This document shows, one piece after another, positions 47,230-60,721 of a DNA stretch of 64,000 nucleotides. The notes under the pieces are model-generated. The model was given only the letters and a program-made list of their open reading frames with translations. It made no database searches and was not told the DNA's origin. The stretch comes from Taeniopygia guttata. Its lineage: Eukaryota > Chordata > Aves > Passeriformes > Estrildidae. A program made the position numbers and the translations under genes. Numbering within the stretch: the stretch's first letter is position 1; every line of letters begins with the position of its first letter. The stretch spans positions 62,061,501 to 62,125,500 of the forward strand of contig NC_133027.1 of assembly GCF_048771995.1 (NCBI RefSeq). Direction: 5' to 3'.

Positions 47230-47283
47230 ATTTTAAATAAAAGAGGTATAAATAAAAGAGAGGTAAATGATTTTAAATAAAAC
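47214..47283. repeat. 40-bp tandem repeat, about 1.75 copies
   Basis: Units at 47214-47253 and 47254-47283 share AAAAGAGAGG and AAATGATTTTAAATAAAA with one mismatch. Confidence 0.9.
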
Positions 47284-50200
47284 AGTCCTATCTCCCTGTG
47301 TGAACTTAGTATCTGATTTACAGAGACAGGACTGTCTTGCATAGTGGATTTTATGAACATGTAATTTCTTATGTCAATGTGGCATTTCATTAGCATGCTG
47401 ATAAAAAATTACATCAGTAACTTTGGTTTTGTATAGTTTGGGTTTGGTCGGAGGATTTTTTTTGTTTGTTTTTGGGTGGTGGTGGGTTTTTTGGGGGTTT
47501 TTTTGAGTGTAAAAGTGTCTTACAAACATTATTACTAGTCTGACACAGAGTCAAGGACACAAAGTCTCGTACTTCCCTTCCCCTCAAACCCTGTATCTCT
47601 ACTTAGCTAATTAAACACCCCTTGTACTAGATGGCTGATGTTGCTCTAATATGTGTGTATAGACTCTTGGCCTGTTGACTCAGTCCAGGTAATTGATATC
47701 ATGCCTGAAGTCCTATTTGAGCCTTTTGGCCAAGACCTTTAGCATCATGACTTCAAAATAAAACTGCATGACTTCCATATGTTAATCTAGTGCTGTTTTT
47801 ACCTTATGAACCCCCTGCCTCTTTTCAGTATCACCTTAATTCATGCCATTTTCCCAGAGGGAAGCTTGCTTCTTTTGTCTTTGCTTCTCTCTTAGAGGGA
47901 TTCCCTCCAGCTCTGCCATCAGCTGCATGACTGGGATAATGCTTGTCCTGACCTGATTTCACAGCTGGAGGGGAACACATCAGCCACTGATGAGGTTGGA
48001 GCCAGCTTCTAAAGATTGACTCACTACTGCCATATGACACTGCACAGTTTGGCAAATAGCCATTGCAATTTTTCTTGTCGCATGCATATGTAGGTGGCCT
48101 TCAATGAGGGGAAGTAGAAATACAAATTTCTATGTAGCAAGTCTTTTATGGACTGGATATATGCATTGCTCATGCAATAGCCATCCATCTGAAATCTTGT
48201 GGATATTGAGATTGGAATTATGAAGACTATTTTTTCCCTGAAGCCTTAAGTAAATAAAACCAATACATCCAAAGGGTTTTTGGGTTTTTTTTGTCTGTAA
48301 AGCAGACAAAATATGTTGAAGTCTGACTTTGTCCTTTTAATATGTGTCCTCCTGCTGTACCTGGTAGACACTATCCCTGGTCTACTGCTGAATGGTTAGA
48401 AGAGGATGTGTGCATGTACCTCATGCTATTCACTTTAGAATATGGCTTTTTTAGCTTGGTTTATCTTTATTATTAACTTTTCAATTGAGATTTGGGACCT
48501 TTTTGTGTTGTGATGAAAGTGCCATGGGTCTATAATGGGAGAGGAGCCTATGGCAATAACATTTCCAAGTCTTTTTTTACTATGCTGTGTTAGAGAACAT
48601 TTACAGGGTGGCTAAAAATGGATATAAAAAGATACTATTTTAAGTAGGACTTTCTTTGTCTTAGTCTATTGTAGTAAATTTAGCCTTTCATAAAAGTTGT
48701 CAAATTAAAGAAGCTTTAATAATAAATAAAGCATGTATATATTGAGTATGTATTGCTTAAATGTTTTTTGCTGAGGTTTTAAAGGTGCCACAGATCACTA
48801 AAATGAGGGAAATTGCTGGGTAAATAACTGGTTTCAGTTTGCTGAAGGGGCAGATCAGCTTAAAACAGCTTTTCTTCAGGCATGGAAAAAAACTTGTGTT
48901 TATTTCAGTATAGTTTATGTCAGGTTTTTCTTCAAGGAGAAACTGAAAAGGATTGTTTTCTTCTTAGAAAATGTAAAAAAAATTGATGTTGAGATCATCT
49001 GTTTCTACTGATGTAGTGATTTAGCATCTAAAAAGTCACCTCAGGTAATTCTTCCTTTTACTTAAAAACAAATTAATTTTCAAAGGAAAACATGATTAAT
49101 ATGAATCCAAAACATCTAGTATGTAGTTTTATTAGTAACATTCTCTAAATCTTCTAAACCTTGGATTTCTCTAAATGGAATTCTAGTTTCATTTGAAAGT
49201 AACTTGATACCATTGTGAGTTTGGAAGATAATCCAAAAATGGAATTGTTTAAAATAATGGTTTTTTGGGGGAATTTTTTTCTGTTGCCCCCTCAGTGTTG
49301 GAGATTAGAGACATATTAGATTTTAGACTGTTGTCAGCCTTGTTCTAGCCTGGGTCTTAAAACACTTCAGGGTACCTTGTGTACTTGCAGTTTTATATAT
49401 GCATATATTGTGTGTCAGTGGGGCATATATGGCAGTTTGGAGAACATTGTTCCAGAGGGAAGGGTCATTTAACCATTCATTTTTTGAATGCAGACTAGAA
49501 ATGGACAGAAATATTTTGAAGCAAGATAGAAATAGACTGGAAAACATCAGATGAGCTACACTCGGGGGTCATACCACAGACTGGAAGCCAGTAATGTTAA
49601 AGTCTGCCTTCTTATTTATGAAGAATGCCATTTTCCCCTTCAGTATTAAGAAAGTTGCTTCAGCTCTGTCCCAGGGGTGAAGTCTCATGGTGCAGCTGAG
49701 CTGAGCTAACATCTTTCTGTTTCTGAAATGTCTTTATGCACCTCAGTCTTGTGCCTGCTCCTCAGCTAAATTCCAACACTCACCTGACCCATCAGTGATT
49801 TAATCTAAATCCCTAAGCCACAGAATATTTCTCACTTTTTACAATATTTATCTTGTGTTGTAGGAAATGGAGGCTACTCAAGGAGATGTCAGATGGGCAC
49901 CTGGCAGTGAAACCAGGGATGAGAGCCAAGTGGATCTAGGAAGGGAAACTGGAGTGGGTCACTGAGGTGTCAGAGATTAAGAAGTCTTTTTACAGCATAG
50001 GCTTCTTTGAACAGTTTGCTGTCTTGCAGGCCTTTGGGAAGGAATTGTACTTATCTATCTGACAGAGTTGCTAAAAAGACTCTGTAGTGTGTGCATTCAA
50101 GGCATCATAGGGTGTGAAAGATTTTACAGGAGCAATCCTGCCTTACTGTATATGGAATGTACTACTGCTTTGGCCATAAAACTTTATTTCTCGAGAGAGA

Positions 50201-53200
50201 AGATGTCATAAAGCTGTTGGATTTCCAGTGGTAGTGGTGACTCTGCCAGTCACGTACCAGCTCTTCTGTTGAAGATGGATGAAGCGCTCTTAGTAATTTT
50301 GTGGTAAGAGCAGGGCTCTCTGAGTCATTGAAGGTTGCTATGAGAAACCCAGTAGTGTTTCCATAGGGCATAGCCATGTAATTATAGAAGCTTCATTTGA
50401 AAATGGGTGAGGTGTCAGTTATTTGTAGCTCTGCTTCAGAGCAAGAGAAACAATAAATGTTGAAACGATATTTTCTGCATCTGCATGTGGTCTTCCAGGA
50501 GATAAGCTTGGGTTTGCTTTTAGTCTGATGAAGCTCTTGCTGATCTGGGTACTGTTCTGAGAAGCAGCAATAAAGGACATTCCCTATCAACCCAGAGGAA
50601 TTGCTTTGTAGTTTGGCTTTTGGCTCTTCCAAGGAAAGCAACAGATCCAAGAATCACAGAGCACATTGCATGAGGGAATGTTATTAAACAGTAAATGCCT
50701 TGCTATGCTCTGCTTAAAAAATTTGATAAAATGTTGAAGCATTGAGAGAGAATAATCCTGCAACATCTGTAAGGCTCTACATAAGAAACACTGTCTTATT
50801 GTAGAACATCCCAGCATATGTGCTCCCCATCCCAGTGGGAGACTGCCTGGCAGAAGAGAGTCTGTAATCAGATCCTTGCAGCTCTGCATTGCTCTAGAGT
50901 GTCTGTTTAGAATCTAGCAGTGTCTTGCTTCATTTTATGGTTCATATTGCTTTCTGTGAGATGGATTTCTTAATCTGAAATGAAAATTGGTAAACATGCA
51001 AGTCCAAAATAAAGCTTGTGAGTTGGATTTATAAAAACCTATGTTACTGGCTTCAGTCAACTTAAAAATCAGTTTAATGGATTTTTTTGGGATGTGAGCT
51101 GTAGCTTCTCAAGCTTTAATCAACATAACATAACTTTCCGGCCTTTTTTGCTGACATTGATTACAAGACTTCAGAAAGTATTTAACTGCAATTAGCATCT
51201 GAAGCAAAATCGTAGGGATTGGAAATTATATTATTTTATTGACATTTTGCTCTTAAAGGGGGCAAAACATCCATGAAACTTAATCATACTGCCTCCTACC
51301 TACTTATCCAATAGAAATAAAAAATCACATGCAAGATAATTAAACAGACTAGATAGGCTTTGCAGATAATTGATAACTGTCTTAGAATACTAAGGGTAGA
51401 ATATCTCAGTCTATGTGGATAAGAACAAGAAAGAAGTGTTAGAGATTTCTTAAATCTAGTGCTATGCTTTGATCACTCCTGAGAAGAAGAGGAAGAAATT
51501 TTGGGTTTGTTTGCAGACCTCCTAAATGTCACATTATTGTGGGATTTTTTTTGTGGCAAGTTGCTTAAGGACTTTGTTTACAGTAGGGATTTGACAGGAA
51601 AGAATGGAATATTTGTTTTATGGGTTATCAATCAGTAAAATGTTGTTTATTCCAATTCTTAATGATAGATTCTGGTAGGATTATTGTGGTACTGAGACTG
51701 TGGGGAATAAAAATAAAACTGACATATTAAATGTCTCTCAGGTGCATTAATTTGTAAAATTATTTGTTCCTATATGATGATTGCCTTTAGGGGTTTGTTT
51801 TTTGCAAGCTTACTGTGGAACATATATCCACTCACTTCTGTGTTAGGGTTATTTAACATTCTTGGAATGGTGTATGCCATCTCCTTGCACTGTCTTATGG
51901 CCTTGAGGTTTTATTAATAAATTGAATTCCTCATCCTAGGAATGTAATGAGTGGGTTATTTTTTTTTTTTCCTCATAGATAATCCTAGCAACCTTTCCAT
52001 GTTGTGTTTTCACCAGTGGCACAAGCACTACACAGCCCCTTTTACAAGATAAATACATTAAAATGTAGATGTAAGGAGAAATAGCAGCAGCAGTAAAACA
52101 GCTCTGCTGTGACGGTGTACAGGTATAAACAAGGAAGTATATTCATATGTAATGTAAATCTTGTTTTATGCCTTTTTAGAAAAGAAATAGACTGATTTCA
52201 GGAAAAAATATTATCTCTGAATCATATATTAAATATGCAGATTTTTAATTTTTTAGTCTTGCAGCATTTTAATCTAGCAGCCAAGTAGTGAGTTGTTAGG
52301 TTGACAATCCAATGAAATCAGCATCTGTCAGATAATATTTGAGGTTTTAGAGTCACTGAGTAATTAGATTTTCCCATATTTAATTTAGATATTTAATTCT
52401 TTTAATAGCTAGGAATAGAATTTTTGTATTCTGATATTGTAATTTCTCTATGTTCATCATCTTAGTTTCAGGCTGTCATTCAGTAGAAGAGTAAGTGAAA
52501 AGTAATATATTAGTTTTAGTTATTGGGATAGAATTTTATTAAAATATCGTTAGATTGCCTAATTTCAGAAGCATTGTATGATAATACTTTATATGATACC
52601 ATATTTTAACCTTTTTCTCTCATGTTTGTTGTGTGCATCCATCTGCTTCAGATCAAATGTAATGTCAGTTTCAAGCAGATGCTGAACTGTTAAATTCATT
52701 GTAAGCTAGCTAATAGAGGTAACAACAAAACATATAGTTTCTTCATAGTAACCTATTATTATGTAGTCTGTGAAGAATACAGAGTTAATGGACAATGTAT
52801 TAAGGTGTCAATGCAGCATTAGACACTGAAGTACTCTACTGTCTTATGTTCCTTGAATCTAAGAAGGAACTGGAATATCCTGATCCTCTTAAGCTACTGA
52901 ATTGAAATCCTGAAAAAGGTGTTTTCATGTAATTTGTTTTAATAGACTTTGTAAGCTCAAGGGGAGAACTGACACTGCAAGATTATGATGTTACCTTGCC
53001 AAGCTGCTTACCAGAAAATGCAGCAGAATTTTCCTTACACAGTTTACAAGCAGGTGTTTAATACAGATGTTGAACCTTCAGTATAGATGTTGAGTTTTAC
53101 AGAGGGAATGATCAGAGTGAATTATATGTTGTTTCTTTTGTCTGATTGTTCTGCTTTTCCACCTCTTCCCAAAACTCTTAATGTGGTAAATATTGGGCTT

Positions 53201-56200
53201 TCAGCTCTGGAGGTACTTTGTGAAGTACTTATTTACCTAAAACAAGATTGTACTGAAATAGGCTTGTCTAAATATATAGTAGTCTTAGGCATAGGAGTAA
53301 AAAAGTAACTAAGATAACTATAAAATTTTACATCAAAATTATGTTATGAAATGACCTCAGATGCTTTTGTCTTATTATTACTTTTGTCTAGAAAATGCAA
53401 AACATGCTTGAGCAGAGTTTGATTGCAGGACTCTGACCTATATTTGTCAGATTTAGCAGAAGCTGTCAGCTAAGTAGCACATCATCTACTGAATGCAATC
53501 ATATTACTTTCCCAAATCCAAGTGTCTAAAATGAAGTACAGAGTGTATGAAACCGATATCCTTCAACCAAATCAATCTTTCCTCTGACTATTTTGAAAAG
53601 TTTACTGTCTTCCTCTGAAGATCCTTGTGTTCCTTGGGAAAGGCAGTAAGGTGAAACTTGGCAATGGGAAAGAAGAAAATCCAAAGGAAACAACCCACAC
53701 CAGCATTCTTTCTCTTGTTTAGTCATGCATAACTTTAGCTTTAATTGTATGCGAATGCATTAGCTCTGTGTGAGTGTTTACTTAAAAGATACAGATTTCA
53801 CTCTGATGATGAATCTTCCCTTTTGATTCTCATGCTTTGTAGATACTGAATCTGAGCTTTAAAAAAAAAAAAATCCCTTTTGGGTATAGGTTAGGTAAAC
53901 GTGCATTTAAAAAGGCATTGAGAGTTTTCTGTTGAGGAAGAAAAGTAATTGGGTCCAAGTAGTTTGACAGTTACTTCATTTATATAACTTCCTGGGGATA
54001 AAAACAACAGAAAAAGGTAATTATAGGACTAGCTACCAAGTAATGAGAATATTACTTTTCTTCAAAAAACCCACACTAATTTACAACATTTGTTGTCTTT
54101 CTTGATGAAATGTGAACACTTGTTCAATGGAAGAGCATTTTCATAATTTTGTAGCGATTGGAGTTAGAAGCAACCGCTATCTGGTAGAGGGCATTTAATG
54201 AAATATTCTGAATTCCTACCTAAAATAACTTGTGTTGCTCCTTGAATATGCTTTTCTAGAGTTTTGCATCTCTTTTTCTGTTCATTCATTTTCATCTGTG
54301 ATCATTTTAACACATTGATTTTTCATGTTTAAAAAAATAGAAGGCATAGTCATTGGTAGCCGTCCTCCCACTGAATACCTCTGTAACTGGCAATTTTAAA
54401 CTATTATGGATTTCTTAATAGAAAGGTTGTAGTGTCCCAGTCATGCATGAGGAATAGCATATTGCTATTTCTTATCCCCACTTCAAAATTTTGTATTTTA
54501 ATATAACTACTATTTCATAGTCATATTTATATGAAATAGACATATTTCATATGTCTAGCAGGAGCTAGACCAGTATGAAGAGACAATTGTGAAGACATGT
54601 ATAAAATAAAACAACTTGGACACAAGACTGCTCTGTGAATTTACCTAGGTGCAGATCTGCCTTCCTGCCTTCAGCTCACCCACCCGACCATGACTATGCC
54701 TGGTGGACTCCTGTGTCTTGCTGACCTCCTTGCTTCTGTCTAGACAGGTGAGCAGTCAACACTTGGCATATTAATACAGAGCAGATCAAAACCATCATTC
54801 ACCTAACAGGGCACATGTGTATGCAGCTGATCTTGTGCCCTCTGACTCTTGGTAGTGAAACAGCAACTTTCAGAAGTCTTTGCTTTCTCCAAGCATTTAT
54901 TTAAAGCTCTTGACTTTTACAAAGGCTTCTTTAGTGATTCTTGATTATCAAGGTTGCCTCTAAAGCAACCACTCCTTGAGTTCGTCTGTTTCCATTCTAT
55001 TATATGCTTCCCCTCCTTTAACCCAGAGATCTTGACACGACCTTCCAGAAGCATGAGAAAAAAACCTGGAACTTGGAGCAAAAGAGGACAGGTAGAGAGA
55101 GGAGATGTAGCTCTTCTTAAGCTTTGCATCTCTTTGTTGCTAGGGCAGAGTATCCCTGCTCTGCATTTGCACCTCTTAGCAGTGGTGGTGAGGTGAGTGC
55201 AGGTCCTCAAACCAGCCTGAAATCTTGAGGTCAGCACATTTGAGGGACAGCCAGGACTAGAGTTCAGTTCTTCATCCTAAATCCAAAGACTGAGAAACCC
55301 AAGCTGTTCGAAAAATGCCACTCCTGTCTTTTTGTATTTTTAAATACATACACACATCTCACAATCCTTCTCACACCTGTGGTGCAGCTTGCAGGCATCA
55401 CCAGGAGCTCCCTCTTTGCTGCAACACACTGCACTTGCACCGCTTCTCAGCATTTACCAGGTTTCTGACTTAAATATGTCTTGCTGTTCAAAAGAAATAA
55501 TTCTTGTTTATGAGGCTCTTCTGAATTTTAAAAACTGATGACATCTGTTGTTCTCTCCCTTCATCTCCCCTTCCTTTCTTTTTTTTTTTAAATGTTATTG
55601 TTTGTTTCCAATGTGGTAGTGCATCACATACAAAGGTGTATTGGGATTTTTGAGGAGAATATCGAAAGTTCAGTGTATCTTCATAAGAAAGTATTAAAGA
55701 GCCTGTGGGCAGATATTGGAGATAATTAGGAGCTAGCTGGAACTGCTGCAGACTCGAGGGATGTTTGCAGGCTGCAGGATGTTCCTACGGGAAAGAAATT
55801 GCTCTGTAATTACAGGCAAGGTCAGTGCAGTCAGTTCAATGGAAAAGAGATGGTGGGAGCTGAGGCACCCTCCCATGAAGGTCTTTGAATGTTATTAGTG
55901 AGACGCAGTTGTTGCCATGTTTTGAGGAAGTGCCTGGTGAAGGGATTGTCTAGAGCTTCCCTGTGCTGTACAGATTGCAGCCTTTTCTTGAGAAAGAAGA
56001 TTGACACTTTTTAGTGTCAGGAATTTCTTGCTCACACTTCACATTTCTTTGAGTCTCTAAAGCATTTAGATGTGGTTTTCAGTGGTGTGAATCTCCCAAC
56101 TCTTTAAAAGGCTAGTATGTGATATTTGTGCATTTTTATTTCCTGAAACAGGTTTTTCAACACCTGCCTGGAGTATTTCAGCTCACTTCTGTTTATTTGA

Positions 56201-59200
56201 AAATTAGGCATATTTTCATGGCCGATGGGTAGCTTTGGCTCCAGGACATCCAAGCCATCTAAAATTCATCCTCAAGAGATAAAACTTTGCTTCCTTTTCT
56301 TTTAAGGACGAATCCCTGAATTCAGAAATATTCTATGCCCAAACTTTGTTGTCAGTAGTCTTCAGGTGGTAATTGCAGGTACTCCTCCCTTCTGTTTCTC
56401 ACTTGTTTTGTGCCTTTCCAGTTTTTCATGCAGCTGAATGTGGGACAACACTAGGACTGTCAGAGCAAAAACTTCTGGGCACCACTCAAACTGATTGAGA
56501 TTTATTGCCACAATTCCTAACCCCTTTGTGCATGGTGAGTTCAGGAAGGGAAGCTCTCTTGAAATCAGTTGCTGCTTTTGAAGGCTATGTTTTCAGTGAG
56601 ATCAGCTTCCAAGGCAGTTAATTGTTTCTTTAGGCTTTTTTGGAAAGTAGTTAGTCCTGTTAAATAATTTTCTTTCCTTTTTTTGATAGGATTGTTTAAT
56701 GATTTTTTGTTAATTTATAGATTGGACTAAATAAACAACCAATTGTATAATTTTACCATCTTCTATCTCTGTAGTATTTAGCCTGTAATACAGTAACTCT
56801 ATTACATGATGTGCCAATTTTGTACTGTAGTGTTCAGCAGTGACCTTGGAGGTTGGTCCCACAGTCCCTATTTGATAGCTGGTGGGATTATCTGCCATCA
56901 GCTTGTGCCAAACCAGTTGTGGCTGGCACTTTTAAAATGCCTTTAAAATATTTTCGTGGACACTGGTGTACATTTTTTCCTTCTTAGACTGTACAGTTTC
57001 CTTTGACCTTATGCAGGTTTGGCAGGTAGGAAATCTGGTTAGGCTAAAAAATCCTGAAGTCTTTTCAAAAACTCTTTATCTTCTATTCTTTTTAAGATGT
57101 TTGAGCCGTCAGAATCTTCCAAAAGCAGGCTGTGAGTCCTTTTTTGTTTCGGTTTCATGAAGATAATAATTCAGAAGTAGTGTGTACTCACTTCACTTTT
57201 CCTTCTTTGCTTTCCTTTCTTTCCCAGTCCCCTTTTATCCTCACCTTCAGATTCTCTGCTCTGGAGCCTTGAAGAGTAGAGGTTTGAATAAACATGAAAT
57301 ACTGAAGAGCTTGCTGCAGTATTGGCACATTTGGCTGTGCTTGGCTTCTTTCTATCAACAAAAGAGACACCTCAATGAAAGACACATGAGAACAAACAAA
57401 TATTTTTCTGGTTGTCCATCTGTGGCTTAACACACTTTATATAAGTTAATAGAAACAGAAGATAAAAATGATGAGTTAAATATTGACACTACAATAAAAA
57501 AGCAACTGTTTATAAGCTAATTTTTTAAAATTAGTACTTAAATTTTCTGTCATGCAGAAGCAAAACTTGCTGCTGGGTTCTGCATTTGAGAAGAACTATG
57601 CTTTCAAAACAAAATGAAATAAAATAGTGTGGATCCTGGTTTCCTGTGTTTTTGTCTCATTAGGTGTCAGTACTTAAATGTTTTAGATCACTAGGCTTAG
57701 ACTCAATAGTGTTAGAGGATGAGTTCAAGTAGCATCTCCCTTTGTTAAAAGGAAAATCCAGAGAAAAGATATTTTCAACTACCTTTTTAAAGTGAGAGTG
57801 AAAGTAGGCAATTTGTTGATATTTATTGTCCTAGTAGTGTCAGAAATAATTTACCAGCAAAATCAGATTGTGGCGCACTTCTGTGATTAGTCCTTGCACT
57901 GCTGTGGAAGGAAAGGTGCATGACGTTTTATTATAAAAAATCTTCAGTTAAAAATTAGTTTGAATTAGTTCCATCTGGAAGGCCAAGTTCTCTTTGTAGG
58001 GTGAGCCCAAACTGACTTTGGGCTAGTGGTAGGATTGTGCAGGTAACACCCAGCTCTTCTATCATGCTTTTAATCCTCTGCTATTACACACTTCACAAAA
58101 GAGGTGGGAGCCATTACCCTGGTGTTCCATGGTGGGGAAAAACAAGACAAAAAGCTTTGTTTCAAAATATGAAAATGAGCAGAACTGTGAGGCTGCTGTA
58201 ATTGTGGGAGAAGGGGATTGTCTAAATTACTGATTTTCTAGAGGGAAGACTAGCACTTGAATCTTTTAGTTAGGCAATTTCTTTGGAAATACAGAGTGCA
58301 TGGAAATGAAGAAGAAGGGAATGGGAAGATTTTAATATATAATATATGTAGTCTTAATTCAGCCTGTGTTTTGAGTGTTTGATATTACAGTCTTAAAAGT
58401 ATTTTTTTCTTGTCTCTGAATATAACATAAAGGTAGTGGCAACCCTCAATGATTTAAAGGTAAAATATTCTCATTGGTTGTATTTTATTGAGAAAGTATT
58501 TGAATAATGCATTTGAATAATGGCTGACTTTTTTTACTTTTGTAGTTATTTTATATTTTCATCTCTCCACATCCAGCATTTCTAATGCAGTTAGGATATT
58601 TTTAAGAGAAGCCTTTGGACTCTCTAATCTTGAAAGTGATGGTAAATGGGACTAAGGTTATTGACCACGATGCAGATGAGTCCTTTTCTCAACCTTGTTA
58701 ATCTTTTATGCAGTGGATAAGGACAGAAGTTGCATACAGATTTTATGCAAAGCCACTGTATCTATAGTTACCTGTATTTTAAAATCCACTTGTAAACTCA
58801 TGATTCTTGTACAGTTCAAACAATTCTGTTTAGTGCTTACCTCACTCTATTCTAACTGATATTTTAGAGACTTTGTTTTCTCAGTAAACTTTTTTAAAAT
58901 TTCTCTGTAGGATTAGTAAAGGCTTGCATTATAATACTCATGCTGCTAATATAAAATGTCAACTCTTGAATGTAGATGTCTGTTAGGAGAATTCCAGTGG
59001 GTATGGAAACAATGAGACTGATCCTTCAGAGGATCAAGTTTGCTCATAGGATAAATGCAGAAGTTTGTCTATAAACCATTGTACTCTGAAAGTTTTTCTG
59101 TGTTTTCCTATATATGAACTTTCTCTGGGCTGTAATTGATAAACACCCGAAATTTGGAAAGGTGACGTTTCTCATATTATCATCTTGCCATGATGAAAAA

Positions 59201-59869
59201 GAAATTAATGGCAGCCATTATTTTTAAAACTTCAGTGAGGTATAGTGCTGAAGAGGTCTGGCAGTGACTCACCAAATCTCGGGGACAGTGTTTCTGATAA
59301 GTCAGCCAACTGTGTAGTGTTGTAAACTACTTTACAACTTTGCCTTTTTGTCTATAAATTTGTTTTCTTATCTTGTCTCTTTTTTTAAAACAAAATTAAT
59401 TAATACGTCTGTGCTAGAATGAAATAAGTGGTTAATTACAGGAAACATGAGGTTAGTGTAGTGCTTTATGTAATAAAGGCAAGACCATTTTTACAGCTCT
59501 GATGACTGTTATGTATGCAGCTCTGAATTTAAATGAGCTCTTCTTAGCAGTAACTGTGTAGATAGAATAACTGTACATATGTGTGCACTTCAGATACAAC
59601 TACTGGAATATCCTGAATGGCCTTTTGCTTGGTCTCTTGTGCTTTATTTGTATACACTCTTTTGTATAAAACTGACTTGGGGGAATATTTCTCCCCTTTT
59701 TCAAATGGAGATTTAAGTAGAATTTGAATAGTTTTTAAATTCATCTGTATTGATTCAGACTTTTAAGCTTTAATTTTGAAGTACCTTAGATCTCTTCAAA
59801 GCAGTAGTTTAAGCCCTGGAGGAATCTTCCCAGTCCCTTTGAGACTGGTAAGTTCAGTACTGTATTTTC

Positions 59870-60272
59870 ATGGTTTGGAGCATCTTTTCTATGAGGAAAG
59901 TCTGAGAGCTGAGACTTCAGCCTGGAGAAGAAAAAGCTTAAGGAGATCTTCTTGTTGTGTACAGTTGATGGGAGGGAATTAAATGAGAGAGACAGGCTCT
60001 TAATGGTGGTATCCAGTGACAGAACCAGAGGCAATGAGCACAAACTGAAACACAGATGGTTCCCTCTAAACATCAGGAAACACTTTTCTGTGAGGATGAC
60101 TGAGCGCTGGCACGAGTTGCCCAGAGAGTTCATGGGGTTTTTATCCTTGGAGATATTCAGAAGTCACCTGTAAGTCCTGGGCAACTGACTCCAGGTGACC
60201 CTGCTTGAGCACAGTGTTTGGACCGGATGATGTTCAGAGGTCCCTTCCAGATCAGCCATTCTGTGATTCTGT
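59870..60272 (+). mobile_element. CR1 LINE 3' fragment (plus orientation)
   Basis: It carries the degraded CR1 ORF2 C-terminus (for example FPLNIRKHFSVRMTERWHEL) and then the 3' UTR ending GGTCCCTTCCAGATCAGCCA and TTCTGTGATTCTG, the CR1 tail. It sits about 450 bp upstream of the predicted TULP4 exon 2 acceptor. Confidence 0.93.
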
Positions 60273-60692
60273 TTGTGTGCCTCAGGGTCTAACCTTGTGC
60301 CTACTCTATCACTAACATCTCCCTTCCCCATCTTCCCTTCAAAATTGTGAAATCTTCAAGATTTTGCCCCAGAGACTGTGACCAGGACAAAGCTCTCCCC
60401 ACTCCTCTCCTCCCTGCCAAAGTATCCTTCCAAGATATATTTCATTAGCTATACATGTCCATTGTGAAAAGTTTTGGGAAATTTGGAAGCAAGAAAGAAA
60501 AGTTTGTAGTTCGTCTTTGTGTGTATATCAAATACAAATACATCAAATGTGTATATTCTGAATAATGTTTTTATCTATATATAATACACTCTGTAGGAGT
60601 CGGGTATAAAATCCTTAATCATAATACTTTGATTACTGTAACAATAGTACCAATATCTTTAACTTGTTTTGTTTTATTCACTTTTTAATTTT

Positions 60693-60708
60693 TGTGTGTG
60701 TGTGTGTG
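60693..60708. repeat. (TG)8 dinucleotide repeat
   Basis: A short TG repeat just before the acceptor CTTTGCCTTGCAG of the predicted TULP4 exon 2, where it forms part of the pyrimidine/TG-rich tract. Confidence 0.9.
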
Positions 60709-60721
60709 CTTTGCCTTGCAG

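Larger units (their letters stand above)
34670..60721 (+). other. TULP4: TULP4 intron 1 (about 26 kb)
   Basis: A large AT-rich first intron. Recognisable content is the hairpin and tandem repeat at 47179-47283, T runs (46442-46463), G/T-rich low complexity at 47455-47505, an ORF-dense antisense patch at 50160-50890, a C-rich patch at 42054-42071 and the CR1 fragment at 59870-60272. No coding exon was recognised. Additional non-coding exons cannot be excluded. Confidence 0.6.

Noticed and set aside
54655-54780. Possible extra non-coding TULP4 exon ending GTCTAGACAG|GTGAGC
   Set aside because: There is a donor-like site but no convincing acceptor or other support. It may be worth a look in RNA data, but I do not annotate it.
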